Source of the DNA: Gemmatimonadota bacterium
Lineage (GTDB): Bacteria > Gemmatimonadota > Gemmatimonadetes > Longimicrobiales > Gaopeijiaceae
DNA: 64,000 bases
Assembly: GCA_027623325.1 (NCBI GenBank)
Contig: JAQBXY010000014.1
Location: 1-64,000 of the forward strand
Direction of reading: 5' to 3'
Below the pieces are notes generated by a model. It was not told the DNA's origin. It saw nothing but the letters and a program-made list of their open reading frames with translations, and made no database searches. The stretch's first letter is position 1; each line of letters opens with the position of its first letter. The position numbers were made by a program, and so were the translations under genes. Of this stretch, positions 23,915-32,957 are shown in pieces.

Positions 23915-25071
23915 TCCATGCGGAACTCCAGAATCTGCCCACCGTTCCCCTCGAGAACGAGCCCCACGACCTGACCATTCGTGATGACAAACCAACGGCC
24001 CTGACTATTGTCCACACCCCCGGAGTTCCCAAGGGCGCCCCCGACGTCGACACTGACCGAACTCTCGTCCCGCATGGCGTACGACCGATCGGAAGAGAGA
24101 TACAGATCGGTGCGCGCACTGTACCCGCCGGCCGAGCCGCTGGAGTAACTACTCATCCGGGTGAGTTTTTTGCCCGCGAGAAATGACACCCACTCCCGGA
24201 CCTCGGGGTGATCTTCTGTGAAACCCGGCGCCAACGCACGACCCGCGTTCGCGCCGCCCGTCTCTGCACCGCCGGACCCGCCAGGGGTTGGGGCGCCTAC
24301 TCGCGGCCCGCTCTGACCCGCGGGCTGGCCCACCGCGCCGGTCTGGCGAGCCAGGTCGTACTGCACGCCGCCCGACTGCACCACGAGTCCACTTCCTTGG
24401 GCCTGAGCGGTCAGTTGATACGAACCCTCCGCCGTTTCAATGATGCCCTGGAGTCCTCCCGCACCGCTCTGTGCGCGCACCGCGTAGACCTCGCCGGACA
24501 CCGCGACCCGGCCCTGATATTGGCCACCGGATCCTTCAAGCTGGAGCGTCACGTTGCCGTCCGTGAACGTAACCACGAAGGGGTCTGGAGCACCGCCGGC
24601 GAGGGGATTCGCTCCCGCTGGCCTAGACGCAAGCGGATTCGAGCCGGCCCCACCCGTCGACCCGGTGCCAGCGCCGCTTGAATTCACGGCCGCGGCCCCC
24701 GCCGCCGTGAAATCGATCTCGGTGTAGTCGTCGTAGTTCGGCTGACCCTGAGCGTCCGTTCCGAAGAGGGTCATCCAAATTTCGCCCTCCCACCGGTCGG
24801 CTTCGAAGAACAACGAGCCTTCGGAACTGCGCATGGCACCGACGAGTGTACCGTCTTCGATTCGGCCTTCGATTTGATAGCTGAGGCCGTTGCTCGAAAG
24901 CTGCCCCGTCACCGCGCCGCCGCCCGCCTCCTGCAATACGAGCGTCATCACGCCCCCTACTTCGTTCGGTACCGTGAACGTTCCGGTGTATTGCTGCCCG
25001 GACACCGAGGGAGCTACGGCGGATGCGGCGGTGATGGCGAGCCCGAGGACCCACGAGAGGCGTCGGCGCAT
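23845..25071 (-). CDS. Secreted protein of unknown function, low-complexity linker
   Basis: A 408-aa exported protein: basic start MRRRLSW, hydrophobic signal segment, cleavage near SVSGQQ. Residues about 28-130 form a lipocalin-like antiparallel domain (YTGTFTVPNEVGGVMTLVLQ, VTGQLSSNGLSYQIEGRIED, WMTLFGTDAQGQPNY). A Ser/Gly/Ala linker follows, then a second similar domain (FVVTFTDGNVTLQLEGSGGQ and Y.GRVAVSGEVYAV), another Gly/Pro-rich linker, and a C-terminal domain with RMSSYSSGSAGGYS and SSDRSYAMRDESSVSVDV. It ends TPAEVCR. GAGGA precedes the ATG. I do not recognise an enzyme; an extracellular binding or structural role is possible. Confidence 0.85.
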   Translation of the reverse strand: MRRRLSWVLGLAITAASAVAPSVSGQQYTGTFTVPNEVGGVMTLVLQEAGGGAVTGQLSSNGLSYQIEGRIEDGTLVGAMRSSEGSLFFEADRWEGEIWMTLFGTDAQGQPNYDDYTEIDFTAAGAAAVNSSGAGTGSTGGAGSNPLASRPAGANPLAGGAPDPFVVTFTDGNVTLQLEGSGGQYQGRVAVSGEVYAVRAQSGAGGLQGIIETAEGSYQLTAQAQGSGLVVQSGGVQYDLARQTGAVGQPAGQSGPRVGAPTPGGSGGAETGGANAGRALAPGFTEDHPEVREWVSFLAGKKLTRMSSYSSGSAGGYSARTDLYLSSDRSYAMRDESSVSVDVGGALGNSGGVDNSQGRWFVITNGQVVGLVLEGNGGQILEFRMEYIDQATYANGERAYVTPAEVCR

Positions 25072-25178
25072 GAGTATCCTCAATGAGCGAACGTGGGGCG
25101 GGGGACCCCACCCAAGTTCACCAGGCTACGAAGCGGAATCCCTCCGTGCAAGCCGAGCGGAGAGTTTGGGGGCGTCCG

Positions 25179-25478
25179 TCAACGCACCCCAACGGACACC
25201 AAAGCCGCGAAGACCTGTTCGTCGACGGTAGCCGTGGTCGGGTCAACCGCCTGAAGCCAGCTTGCCGCGTTCAGATCGACCACGAGTACGACTCGGCGGT
25301 CGGCCTGAACTTCCAGCGCGACTGGGCGATCGACCGTGAGCGTGACATCGTCCAACTCGACGTCCACCGGCCCCGTTACCGTATCCCCATTGATCACGAG
25401 GCCCGCGTCGATCTCGGCCTCGATTTCAGTGAAGACAATTCTGAATGTCGAGTACGTCGTTGCGGGGACGATCTGGCT
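25179..25478 (-). pseudogene. C-terminal fragment of a DUF4382-like protein
   Basis: A 100-codon frame, open from a stop at 25479-25481, has no plausible start near its beginning but reads as an intact protein C-terminus: VPATTYSTFRIVFTEIEAEI, INGDTVTGPVDVELDDVTLT, RRVVLVVDLNAASWL, VDEQVFAALVSVGVR. This resembles DUF4382-type lipoproteins, where a GTY-x-x-(L/F)-R segment leads into a carrier-like sandwich. The N-terminal lipobox and first half are missing. A GTG at 25397 could give a 72-aa protein, but that would begin mid-domain. A different lipoprotein gene starts divergently just to the right. Confidence 0.5.
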
Positions 25479-25567
25479 TCAGCGGTCTCGACCGTGCTGG
25501 TTACGGGAGAGTCAGAGTGATGGATCGAGCGGTACTCCTGACGAACGGACATTGGGAGGGTGTTCGC

Positions 25568-26416
25568 ATGATGGTGATGGTGAAGAACGACCGCAGGGCA
25601 CTACGGCTTCTGGGTACCGCGATGGTGGCGGTGGGTGGTGTGGGTTGTGGGGATTCCACAGGCGTCGACGACCCGAAGGCCGTGGCGTTGAACTTTCGGG
25701 TTTCCACCACCGCCACCCCGGCGAGCGCGGTCGCGCGCTCGACCGGGCCAGCGGCCGCCGCCGCACGTGTCGCGGGTGCACCGCTAGAGATCGTAGGGAC
25801 GAACGGGACGCTCATCTTGAACGAGATCCGACTCATTCTTGCGGAAGTCGAGCTCGAGGGAGAGGACGATGCCTGCAACGATGATCTGCCCGGATCGGAT
25901 GACTGTGCGGATTTCGAGGCGTTGCCTCGGTTTCTGGATCTACCGCTCGATGGACAGCCGGTGGAGGCGTTCGTTGGTTTGATTCCTCCGGGCACGTATG
26001 AGGAGCTCGAGTTCGAGGTCGAAGACCTCGAGGACGATGAGGGGGATCCCATTCTGGCAGCCGCGATCGCCGAACTCCGCGCGCAGATCCTGAACGAGAT
26101 TCCCGATTGGCCGCGGAAAGCGAGCGCGATGATCGCGGGAACGTTCCAATCGGCGTCGTCCGGGACGGTGTCATTCCGGGTCTTCTTGGAAGCCGAGATT
26201 GAGGTCGAGCGCGACCTCAATCCTCACTTGGTCGTGGGCTCCGACGGCGGGTCATCGGTGGATTTGAGCGTCAATGTGAGGCCGGACATCTGGTTCACCC
26301 GCTCCGACGGGTCCGTGCTGCCGCTCCACTTGTATGACTTCGAGACCACGGGACAGCTGCTCGAGTTCGAAATCGAGATGGAAGACGGCTTTACCCAGAT
26401 CGAGATCGGGAGCTGA
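25568..26416 (+). CDS. Putative lipoprotein of unknown function
   Basis: A 282-aa protein with a short basic start (MVKNDRRALRLLG), a hydrophobic stretch and a lipobox-like VGGVGC, suggesting lipid anchoring at that Cys. The mature part is strongly acidic (EGEDDACNDDLPGSDD, EFEVEDLEDDEGD) with beta-strand-rich segments (VALNFRVSTT, LPLDGQPVEAFVGLIPPGTY, VSFRVFLEAEIEVE). The PPGTYEELEFEVEDL segment recalls DUF4382-like lipoproteins and the fragment to its left. GGGAGGG nine bases before the ATG supports this start. It ends 21 bp from the stop of the convergent DUF3187 gene. Confidence 0.82.
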   Translation: MMVMVKNDRRALRLLGTAMVAVGGVGCGDSTGVDDPKAVALNFRVSTTATPASAVARSTGPAAAAARVAGAPLEIVGTNGTLILNEIRLILAEVELEGEDDACNDDLPGSDDCADFEALPRFLDLPLDGQPVEAFVGLIPPGTYEELEFEVEDLEDDEGDPILAAAIAELRAQILNEIPDWPRKASAMIAGTFQSASSGTVSFRVFLEAEIEVERDLNPHLVVGSDGGSSVDLSVNVRPDIWFTRSDGSVLPLHLYDFETTGQLLEFEIEMEDGFTQIEIGS

Positions 26417-26437
26417 ACGACCCCGTGCTCGCGCCGC

Positions 26438-27445
26438 TCACCATCGCCGGCTGACGCGAAGGCCGACGGTAAAGTCGATGGCCGGCGTGTCCGCTGGGAC
26501 GTCTTCCTGAAAGCTGACGTCCCAGCGCCACGCTTCACCCCAACGGCCCGCGAGCCCCAATACGAGGTTGGTCGGGGCCCGGTCCAGTTCACGGTGATCG
26601 AACGATGTCAGGATCGCGGACTGCATCTGGAACTGAACTACAGCAGCGACCCAGCTACCCAGCGAGCGCTCGACGGCGATTGCGGCGAAGACACTCCCGT
26701 TGCGCAAGATCGCGTCGAGTTCGGGGGCCGCGCGGACCGTCGACCCGCCGACCATCGCGTGGCCGTACCAGGCGCCCATCCCGACTCTTCCGAGGGCGGT
26801 GATCGCGAGATCGGTGCGTGCCTCGCCAGCCCATTGTACGTCGCCAGGGACGCGGGCCGTTCCCTTCAGCGTGAGTAGAGTGCGTCCGTCCAGGGACTCG
26901 AGCGCACTCCATTTCGCGAAGATGCGGACGTCTCCAAGACCCAAGGTCCTCCTCGGAATGTCGAGGTAGGTGGAGGTGCCGCCGTCTGTCAGCCGCTGTC
27001 GATACACCCCTTCCGGAAAACGATCACGGTTTGCGTTCCCGAATCCCAATCGGTTGTGCCACGCTAGAATCGTTCCGTCGAGGGTTCCCGGACCTGTCGT
27101 CTCGAGACTGAGTCTCGCGCCGACCTCGACACGTTCCGTCGCCCCCCAGCGCACGGTCAGCGTACTGAGCAGGCGCTCCATGTCGAGAAAGAGCACGTGA
27201 GTCGCCGAAGAATCCTGCTCGAAGATGTTGGAGAAGCCGTTCCAAATCTCGAACGTCAGCGCTCCGCGACGGGATAGTTCAGCCGTTTCTGTCGTCGCCG
27301 TAAGCGATATGCGATGGAGGGGTGCCCCTTCTTCGGAGGTGAGCGGTCCGAACGACGGTTGCTGCGCGCCCGCTGCTGCCGGGACGAGGAGGAACGCGAC
27401 GACGGGGACGATTCGACACGCGTAGAGGCGACGACTTGATACCAT
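26438..27445 (-). CDS. DUF3187-like outer-membrane protein
   Basis: A 335-aa exported protein with a signal peptide (SSRRLYACRIVPVVAFLLVP, cleavage near AAAGAQQ). The mature part consists of alternating amphipathic strands typical of a beta-barrel: LTFEIWNGFSNIFEQDSS, VEVGARLSLETTG, ILAWHNRLGFGNANRDRFPE, LGLGDVRIFAKW, WRWDVSFQEDVPADTPAIDF, ending TVGLRVSRRW with a terminal aromatic. The WHNRLGFGN.NRDRFPEG region matches my memory of DUF3187 proteins, which have unknown function. It is transcribed divergently from the molybdoenzyme operon, sharing a 162-bp gap. Confidence 0.8.
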   Translation of the reverse strand: MVSSRRLYACRIVPVVAFLLVPAAAGAQQPSFGPLTSEEGAPLHRISLTATTETAELSRRGALTFEIWNGFSNIFEQDSSATHVLFLDMERLLSTLTVRWGATERVEVGARLSLETTGPGTLDGTILAWHNRLGFGNANRDRFPEGVYRQRLTDGGTSTYLDIPRRTLGLGDVRIFAKWSALESLDGRTLLTLKGTARVPGDVQWAGEARTDLAITALGRVGMGAWYGHAMVGGSTVRAAPELDAILRNGSVFAAIAVERSLGSWVAAVVQFQMQSAILTSFDHRELDRAPTNLVLGLAGRWGEAWRWDVSFQEDVPADTPAIDFTVGLRVSRRW

Positions 27446-27607
27446 GCAAGCATGATGATGTAGGTGGTGCGCCTCAACAAGCGTGTGGTGCCGGCGTAAA
27501 AGAGGTCGGTTCGTGGCAACCCGACTTCCTACGACAGGTCCTCGCGTACCCGCGTGCGCTCGCCTATCTTGCCCCGATTCGAGGTGCCTCACGCGCAGGA
27601 GTGCATG

Positions 27608-28240
27608 ATGGGCCAGGAAGAAACAGTGGGTGTGTCGGAGCACAGCTTCACCAGACGCACCTTCATCAAGGGTGTCATCGCGACCGGGGCTACAACGTCT
27701 TCCGCCGGTTATCTCTTCCGGGGATCGAGCCTACTTGGTGCGGCTACCTACCAGACCGCAACGGAGCGACTGATCACGCTCACGGTGAACGGGCAGGCCC
27801 GGAGGGTCGACGTGCTTCCGCACGAGACGCTGGCCATGACTCTCCGTTACAAGCTCGGACTCACCGGCACGAAGTTGGGGTGCGATCGCGCTGAGTGCGG
27901 AGCGTGTACGGTGCTCATCGATGGTGTGAACCAGTACGGATGCTCCATGCTGACCCACCAGGTGCGGGGCCGATCGGTCACGACGATCGAGGGGCTCGAG
28001 AATCCCGATACGGGCGAACTGAGCGTCGTGCAAAAGGCGGTCATGGAAGAGGGCGGATTCCAGTGCGCCTTCTGCGCTCCGGGCTTCATCATGAGTATGG
28101 AGGCCCTGATCGCGGAGAATCCGAACCCCACCCGCGAAGAGGCTGCCCACGCGCTTTCGGGCAATCTCTGCCGCTGCGCCGACTACCACAAAATCCTCAA
28201 CTGCGCGATGCGAGCTGCCGAGCTCGCACGGGCCGTATAG
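27608..28240 (+). CDS. Xanthine-dehydrogenase-family 2Fe-2S subunit with Tat signal
   Basis: A 210-aa electron-transfer subunit. The N-terminus carries the twin-arginine motif FTRRTFIKGV followed by a hydrophobic segment, so the folded complex should be exported. The first 2Fe-2S site is GCDRAECGACTVLIDGVNQY then GC (plant-ferredoxin type); the second, helical domain has QCAFCAPGFIMS and GNLCRCADYHKI. This architecture matches PaoA/YagT of the periplasmic aldehyde oxidoreductase. ATG at 27608 has AGGAG at 6-bp spacing. The Moco subunit follows 12 bp later. Confidence 0.95.
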   Translation: MGQEETVGVSEHSFTRRTFIKGVIATGATTSSAGYLFRGSSLLGAATYQTATERLITLTVNGQARRVDVLPHETLAMTLRYKLGLTGTKLGCDRAECGACTVLIDGVNQYGCSMLTHQVRGRSVTTIEGLENPDTGELSVVQKAVMEEGGFQCAFCAPGFIMSMEALIAENPNPTREEAAHALSGNLCRCADYHKILNCAMRAAELARAV

Positions 28241-28252
28241 CGGGAGAGATTC

Positions 28253-30643
28253 ATGGCCGAAAAACTGATTGGAGCTGACATCGCGCCACCGGATCTCCAC
28301 GCGAAGATCACGGGCCGCGCCAAGTTCGCCGAGGACTTCCGTGCCCCGGGCATGGTCTTCGCCAAACTCCTCCTGAGTCCGATGCCGCACGCCCGGGTTC
28401 GGAGCATGGATACGAGCAGAGCGCTCGCGATGCCTGGAGTCATTGGCATTCTCACCGCGGACGATGTGCCCGCTCGCGAGGGTCCGCGTGAAGCGTGCCT
28501 CACGAACGAGCCGAAGTACGAAGGTGAGCCGGTCCTGGCCGTAGCGGCCGTCGATGAGGAGACCGCAGCAGCGGCGATCGAGGAAATCGAGATCGACTTC
28601 GAGCCTCTTCCGTTCGTCGTCGATCCGCTCGAGAGCCTGCGACCCTCAGGGCCGAACGCCTACACCGAAGGCAATCAGTTTTCGGGTGAGGACGGGTGGA
28701 GCCAACTGAAGTGGACCGCGGCCGACTTCGCGCTGATCGACGCGGGCCGCATGCCGAATCCGACCGCGCCGATTGAGTGGACGAAGGGCGATCCGGAAGC
28801 CGCGTTCGCGGAGTCCTCGCTCGTCCTGGAGGAGGTCATCGTCCATCAGTCGCTCACGCACCACCCCATGGAGCCACGCTCCAACATGGCCTATTGGGAG
28901 AACGGACGGCTCTTTGCCTTCGTTTCGACCCAGAGCACGCAACAGACCAAGTTCGCTCTGGCCGGCGCCTTGGACATGGATCCAGAAGACATCACTTTGG
29001 TTGCAGAGTTCTGTGGCGGTGGATTCGGGTCGAAGATCAGCGGCTCTACGGTGATGCAGATTCCGGCGCTTTTTTCTCGTAAGATCGGTCGTCCGGTCAT
29101 GCTGCGTATCACGCGCTACGAGGAGAACTACGTCGGCCGGGCCCGCCCGGGATTCCAGAGCTGGCTCAAGATGGGATTCCTCCCCAACGGGAAGTGCAAC
29201 GCCATCGACCTCATCCTCGTCGAGGACGGGGGCCCATACGGGTCGGGCGACAACGGCACGGCGGGAATGACTGCCGACCTGACGTACACGCCGCGGAACA
29301 TGCGCTTCCGCGCGGCGTCCATGTACACGAACACGCCGCCCAAGGCGGCACAGCGAGGTCCCGGAGGGGCTCAAATCATCGCGATGATGGAGCCGATTCT
29401 CGACAAGGCGGCGCGCGAGCTCGGCATGGATCGACTCGAGATTCGTCGGATCAACGCACCAGGTCCCGATGTGACGTTCGGTCCGCGCGACACGACGCTG
29501 ACGAGTGTGCACGCACGCGAGGCGCTCGACCAGGGTGCGCAAATGTTCGACTGGGCGGGGAAGCAGGCCCTGTCCGGGCAGCGCAACGGCTCCAAAGTCA
29601 CGGGCCTCGGAATTGGCTTGTCACCGTATACCGCAGGGTCGCGCGGTCGGGACGGCCTGATGTTGATTCGGCCGGACGGTCGGCTCTACGTCCATCAGGG
29701 AATCGGAAACCTCGGCACTCACTCCATCGCCGACACGGCCCGCCCAGCTGCCGAGCTGCTCGGTCTGGACTGGGATGACGTGACCATCGTGTGGGGTGAC
29801 TCGAGTAAGGGGATGCCCCGGAGTACGGTTCAGGCCGGCAGTCAGACGACGCACGCGCACACCCGGGCGAATCATGCCGCTGGAATGGATGCGCTTCGTA
29901 AGGTCCGTCAGATTGCCGCCGCGACGCTGGGGGGGGCGGCGAGCGCCTATTCTGTAGACGGTGGACGCGTCCGCGGTCCCGGCGGGTCGATGACCTTCGC
30001 TCAGGTTGCCCAGCGAGCGATCGCCATGGGTGGTGAGTACGATGGTCACGTCCTTCCCGAAGATATCCACGCACAGACGGTTCCGGCCGCTCAGATGCTC
30101 GCTGGACAGGGTCTCATGGGTGTCGCTCGCGACAACTACGGGGGAGAGGGCTCCATCTACAGTTGGGTCGCGGGCTTCGCGATGATCGAGCTCGATCACG
30201 ACACGGGTGTCGTCGACATCAAGGAGTTCGTCGGGGTCACGGACTGTGGTACGGTGCTCCACCCTCGGAGCCTCGGAGCCCAGGTCCTCGGGGGCTGCAT
30301 CCAGGGAATCGGGATGGCCATGACGCAGCGGTGGGTCTTCGATCCGCAGTGGGGCGTCCCGTTCGCAAATCGGCTCTATACCGCTAGGCCACCCGGCTTC
30401 CTCGACATTCCCCTCAACGCGCGCTGGGGAGCCGTAGGGATCGCCGATCCGACGTCACCGGTCGGTGCAAAGGGAATTGGCGAACCACCGGTCGGTGCCG
30501 GTGCAGCGGCGCTCGCCTGCGCCGTTGCGGACGCCATGGGCGGCGTCTGCCTCTGTCGGACACCTCTGACGCCGGACATCATCCTCGCGGAACTCGAGGG
30601 TCGTGTTGCCGCACACGGCCGCCTCGATCAGCACGTCGGCTAA
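28253..30643 (+). CDS. Xanthine-dehydrogenase-family molybdopterin-binding subunit
   Basis: A 796-aa catalytic subunit. N-terminal aldehyde-oxidase a/b hammerhead domain: ITGRAKFAEDFRAPGMVFAK, then SPMPHARVRSMDTSRA. Moco-binding segments: CGGGFGSKISGS, QRGPGGAQIIAMMEP and NLGTHSIADT. Near the C-terminus is VGAKGIGEPPVGAGAAALA, whose Glu is the catalytic base of this family. No signal peptide is present; it would hitchhike with the Tat-tagged 2Fe-2S subunit. Substrate class by homology is an aldehyde or N-heterocycle hydroxylated at carbon; the actual substrate cannot be read from sequence. Confidence 0.95.
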   Translation: MAEKLIGADIAPPDLHAKITGRAKFAEDFRAPGMVFAKLLLSPMPHARVRSMDTSRALAMPGVIGILTADDVPAREGPREACLTNEPKYEGEPVLAVAAVDEETAAAAIEEIEIDFEPLPFVVDPLESLRPSGPNAYTEGNQFSGEDGWSQLKWTAADFALIDAGRMPNPTAPIEWTKGDPEAAFAESSLVLEEVIVHQSLTHHPMEPRSNMAYWENGRLFAFVSTQSTQQTKFALAGALDMDPEDITLVAEFCGGGFGSKISGSTVMQIPALFSRKIGRPVMLRITRYEENYVGRARPGFQSWLKMGFLPNGKCNAIDLILVEDGGPYGSGDNGTAGMTADLTYTPRNMRFRAASMYTNTPPKAAQRGPGGAQIIAMMEPILDKAARELGMDRLEIRRINAPGPDVTFGPRDTTLTSVHAREALDQGAQMFDWAGKQALSGQRNGSKVTGLGIGLSPYTAGSRGRDGLMLIRPDGRLYVHQGIGNLGTHSIADTARPAAELLGLDWDDVTIVWGDSSKGMPRSTVQAGSQTTHAHTRANHAAGMDALRKVRQIAAATLGGAASAYSVDGGRVRGPGGSMTFAQVAQRAIAMGGEYDGHVLPEDIHAQTVPAAQMLAGQGLMGVARDNYGGEGSIYSWVAGFAMIELDHDTGVVDIKEFVGVTDCGTVLHPRSLGAQVLGGCIQGIGMAMTQRWVFDPQWGVPFANRLYTARPPGFLDIPLNARWGAVGIADPTSPVGAKGIGEPPVGAGAAALACAVADAMGGVCLCRTPLTPDIILAELEGRVAAHGRLDQHVG

Positions 30644-30654
30644 AGGAAACGAAC

Positions 30655-31653
30655 ATGGCTAAAATCAGGGACATGATTCCGGCGTTCGAGCTCCTTCAGC
30701 CGACGACGATCGAAGCAGCGATAGACCTTTTGGACGAGCATCGTTCGGGGGCGTGGGTCCTCGCGGGCGGGCTCGATTCCTTTGACTGGTTCAAGGACCG
30801 CATCAAGCGTCCGTCTGCGGTCATCGACCTCGGAGGGATTCCGGAGCTGACGGGAATTCGTGACGCGGAGGGTGGCCTGGAGATCGGTGCGATGACAACG
30901 CTGACGAGCATCGTGCGGCATCCGCGGATCCGGTCGGAGTACTCGATCGTGGCCGACGCGGCAGAGCATGTCGCGACGCCGCAGATTCGCAATCAAGGGA
31001 CAATGGGCGGCAACCTGGCTCAAGACACCCGCTGCTGGTACTACCGGAGCGGCTGGCCCTGCTACCGCGCGGGAGGCAACACATGCTACGCCTCGGCGCC
31101 TCAGGCGATGAATCGCGAACACTGCATCATGGGGCGCAGCCGGTGTGTAGCGGTCAACCCGTCCGACACGGCACCCGCCCTCATCGCGGTCGATGCCAAG
31201 ATGATCGTGGAGAACACGAGCGGACCGAAGGTCTACGACGCCGAGGACTTCTTCATCGGGCCATCGATCGACATTACCCGCATGACGGTCATGAAGCCGA
31301 GGGACCTGCTGACGAGGGTTCACATTCCCGCGGCGTGGGCCAACGCGGAGTTCTACTACGAGAAGGTCCGCGACCGTGGGTCATGGGACTTCCAGTTGGT
31401 GAGCATCGCGGCCGCGTTCAGGATGTCAGGTGGCACGATCGAAGAGGCGCGGATCGCCGTGAACGGCGTGGCGCCGTATCCAGTGCGGCTCGATGCGGTC
31501 GAACGGCTGGTCGCGGGCACGTCGGGTGACGAGGCGACGGCGAACAGGGCCGGCGACCTCGCGATCGCAGGGGCACGAGCGCTCCGACACAACGATTACA
31601 AGATTCCCATGATGCGAAACCTGGTCCGACGAGCCGTAGGGAGTGTAGCCTGA
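30655..31653 (+). CDS. FAD-binding subunit with Cys-rich (4Fe-4S-type) insertion
   Basis: A 332-aa flavoprotein subunit of the molybdenum hydroxylase. FAD segments include WVLAGGLDSFDWFKDR, IGAMTTLTSIVRHP and NQGTMGGNLAQDTRCW. Between the FAD motifs lies an insertion with five Cys (C127, C136, C144, C157, C164), at the place where HcrB of 4-hydroxybenzoyl-CoA reductase and PaoB bind an extra 4Fe-4S cluster. C-terminal CO-dehydrogenase-flavoprotein domain: GSWDFQLVSIAAAFRM and NGVAPYPVRLDAVERLV. AAAGGA precedes the ATG. The stop overlaps the start of the cytochrome b gene (TGATG). Confidence 0.93.
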   Translation: MAKIRDMIPAFELLQPTTIEAAIDLLDEHRSGAWVLAGGLDSFDWFKDRIKRPSAVIDLGGIPELTGIRDAEGGLEIGAMTTLTSIVRHPRIRSEYSIVADAAEHVATPQIRNQGTMGGNLAQDTRCWYYRSGWPCYRAGGNTCYASAPQAMNREHCIMGRSRCVAVNPSDTAPALIAVDAKMIVENTSGPKVYDAEDFFIGPSIDITRMTVMKPRDLLTRVHIPAAWANAEFYYEKVRDRGSWDFQLVSIAAAFRMSGGTIEEARIAVNGVAPYPVRLDAVERLVAGTSGDEATANRAGDLAIAGARALRHNDYKIPMMRNLVRRAVGSVA

Positions 31654-32531
31654 TGGAATTCTGGCGCTCGGTAGCGAATCCCTGGGATCAGAACGTTCTG
31701 ATCGGAGTCTCGTGGGACCTGATGTGGGCTGCCGTCGGCGGGGCGGTCCTCTTCCTCGTGGGCCACGCCATCTGGATCAAGACCCGTCCTGCGGAGGCGC
31801 CCCAGGCTCCTGTCGATAGGGCTGCGGCCGCTGGGATTCCGGAAAGAATCCAGCGGCACTCGCTCGCGGCGCGGATCTTTCACTGGACCATGTCCGCGAC
31901 GATGCTCGTGTTGCTCGTCACGGCCTTCGTGCCCGTCTTTGGATTTCAATTCGCGTGGGTACAGGTGCATTGGATCGCCGGCGTTCTACTGATCGCGAGC
32001 GTGCTTTGGCACGTCGTTCACGCGATCGGATGGCAAGATTTCTGGTCCATGTTCCAACTCGGCATCGATGAGGGGATGGCGCACCTGAAGCACGTCCTGT
32101 CCTCCAAGGCTCCGGCGCCTCCCAAGGCCGGGAAGTACCCGTTCGATCATCGCATGTATCATCATGTGATCGTCGTGGTGTCGCTCGCGGCGATCATCAC
32201 GGGCGTCTTCATGATGGTCCGTATCGACACGCCGTTCATGGCACGGAATCCGTATCTGTTCGGCGATTCCACGTGGGGCGTGATCTACGTCCTGCACGGC
32301 CTCTCGGGCGTTGCTCTCATCTTCTTGATCGCGGCCCATATCTACTTCGCGATCCGTCCAGAGAAGCGTTGGATCACCTGGTCGATGATCCGCGGTTGGG
32401 TCGACCGGGAGCACTACCTCGCTCACCACGACCCCGAGAAGTGGGTGGTCGCCGAGAAGGTCGCGGCGCTCCAAGGGGGCACCGGGGCGGTCGCAGACGC
32501 GACCGTGAGCGCGCCGCGGGGGGAAGACTGA
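31653..32531 (+). CDS. Membrane di-heme cytochrome b (b561/formate-dehydrogenase-gamma-like)
   Basis: A 292-aa integral protein with an extra N-terminal helix (VSWDLMWAAVGGAVLFLVG) and a four-helix cytochrome b core. Candidate heme ligands lie in RIFHWTMSATMLVLLV, VQVHWIAGVLLIASVLWHVV, VLHGLSGVALIFLIAAHIYF and the DHRMYHHVIVVV segment. The cytoplasmic C-terminus EHYLAHHDPEKW recalls hydrogenase and formate-dehydrogenase cytochromes. Translational coupling to the FAD subunit suggests it moves electrons from the exported enzyme to the quinone pool, an addition not present in E. coli paoABC. Confidence 0.9.
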   Translation: MEFWRSVANPWDQNVLIGVSWDLMWAAVGGAVLFLVGHAIWIKTRPAEAPQAPVDRAAAAGIPERIQRHSLAARIFHWTMSATMLVLLVTAFVPVFGFQFAWVQVHWIAGVLLIASVLWHVVHAIGWQDFWSMFQLGIDEGMAHLKHVLSSKAPAPPKAGKYPFDHRMYHHVIVVVSLAAIITGVFMMVRIDTPFMARNPYLFGDSTWGVIYVLHGLSGVALIFLIAAHIYFAIRPEKRWITWSMIRGWVDREHYLAHHDPEKWVVAEKVAALQGGTGAVADATVSAPRGED

Positions 32532-32927
32532 GTGACCACGTTGGCTCCCGATGAGGTGAGAGCGCGGATCGACGCAATCGAAGAGGGCTACGAGTTCTTT
32601 CTCGCCTATGCAGCGCAGGGCCTCACGACCGATCAGGGCGCGAAGGCCGGGGGGCAGCTGAGAGACTTCCTCAAGAGGGTGATTATCGCCCTCGACGGTC
32701 TTCCTGCACAGCTGGAGGCCGCTACCGCCGACATGGAACCGAAAGACGCATGGCATGACATGGTCGGCGTGCTCCGCGCGGACGCGGGGGCGGCGCTCGC
32801 CGCGGTGCGCTTGGTCGCTGCGCGGCCGGGAATCAGTTCGCAGCTCGTCGACAATCTCAACGCGAACATCCACCTCAGAGCCCTCCTCACCGATCTCTTC
32901 CTGATCGACGATCTCCTCGATCGTTAG
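32532..32927 (+). CDS. Helical protein of unknown function in the molybdoenzyme operon
   Basis: A 131-aa soluble, mainly helical protein starting with GTG directly after the cytochrome b stop. It contains EEGYEFFLAYAAQGLTTDQG, QLRDFLKRVIIALDGLPAQL, and ends LRALLTDLFLIDDLLDR. No Cys pairs, signal peptide or membrane helices are present. Its position inside the operon suggests an accessory role (assembly or regulation of the membrane complex), but I do not recognise the family. Confidence 0.75.
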   Translation: MTTLAPDEVRARIDAIEEGYEFFLAYAAQGLTTDQGAKAGGQLRDFLKRVIIALDGLPAQLEAATADMEPKDAWHDMVGVLRADAGAALAAVRLVAARPGISSQLVDNLNANIHLRALLTDLFLIDDLLDR

Positions 32928-32957
32928 GAAGCTCTAGAAAGCAGGGAGCGCCATCGC

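Noticed and set aside
25445-25567. Longer N-terminus for the lipoprotein
   Set aside because: The ribosome site and lipobox-type signal both fit the ATG at 25568; the extension would place the signal sequence internally.
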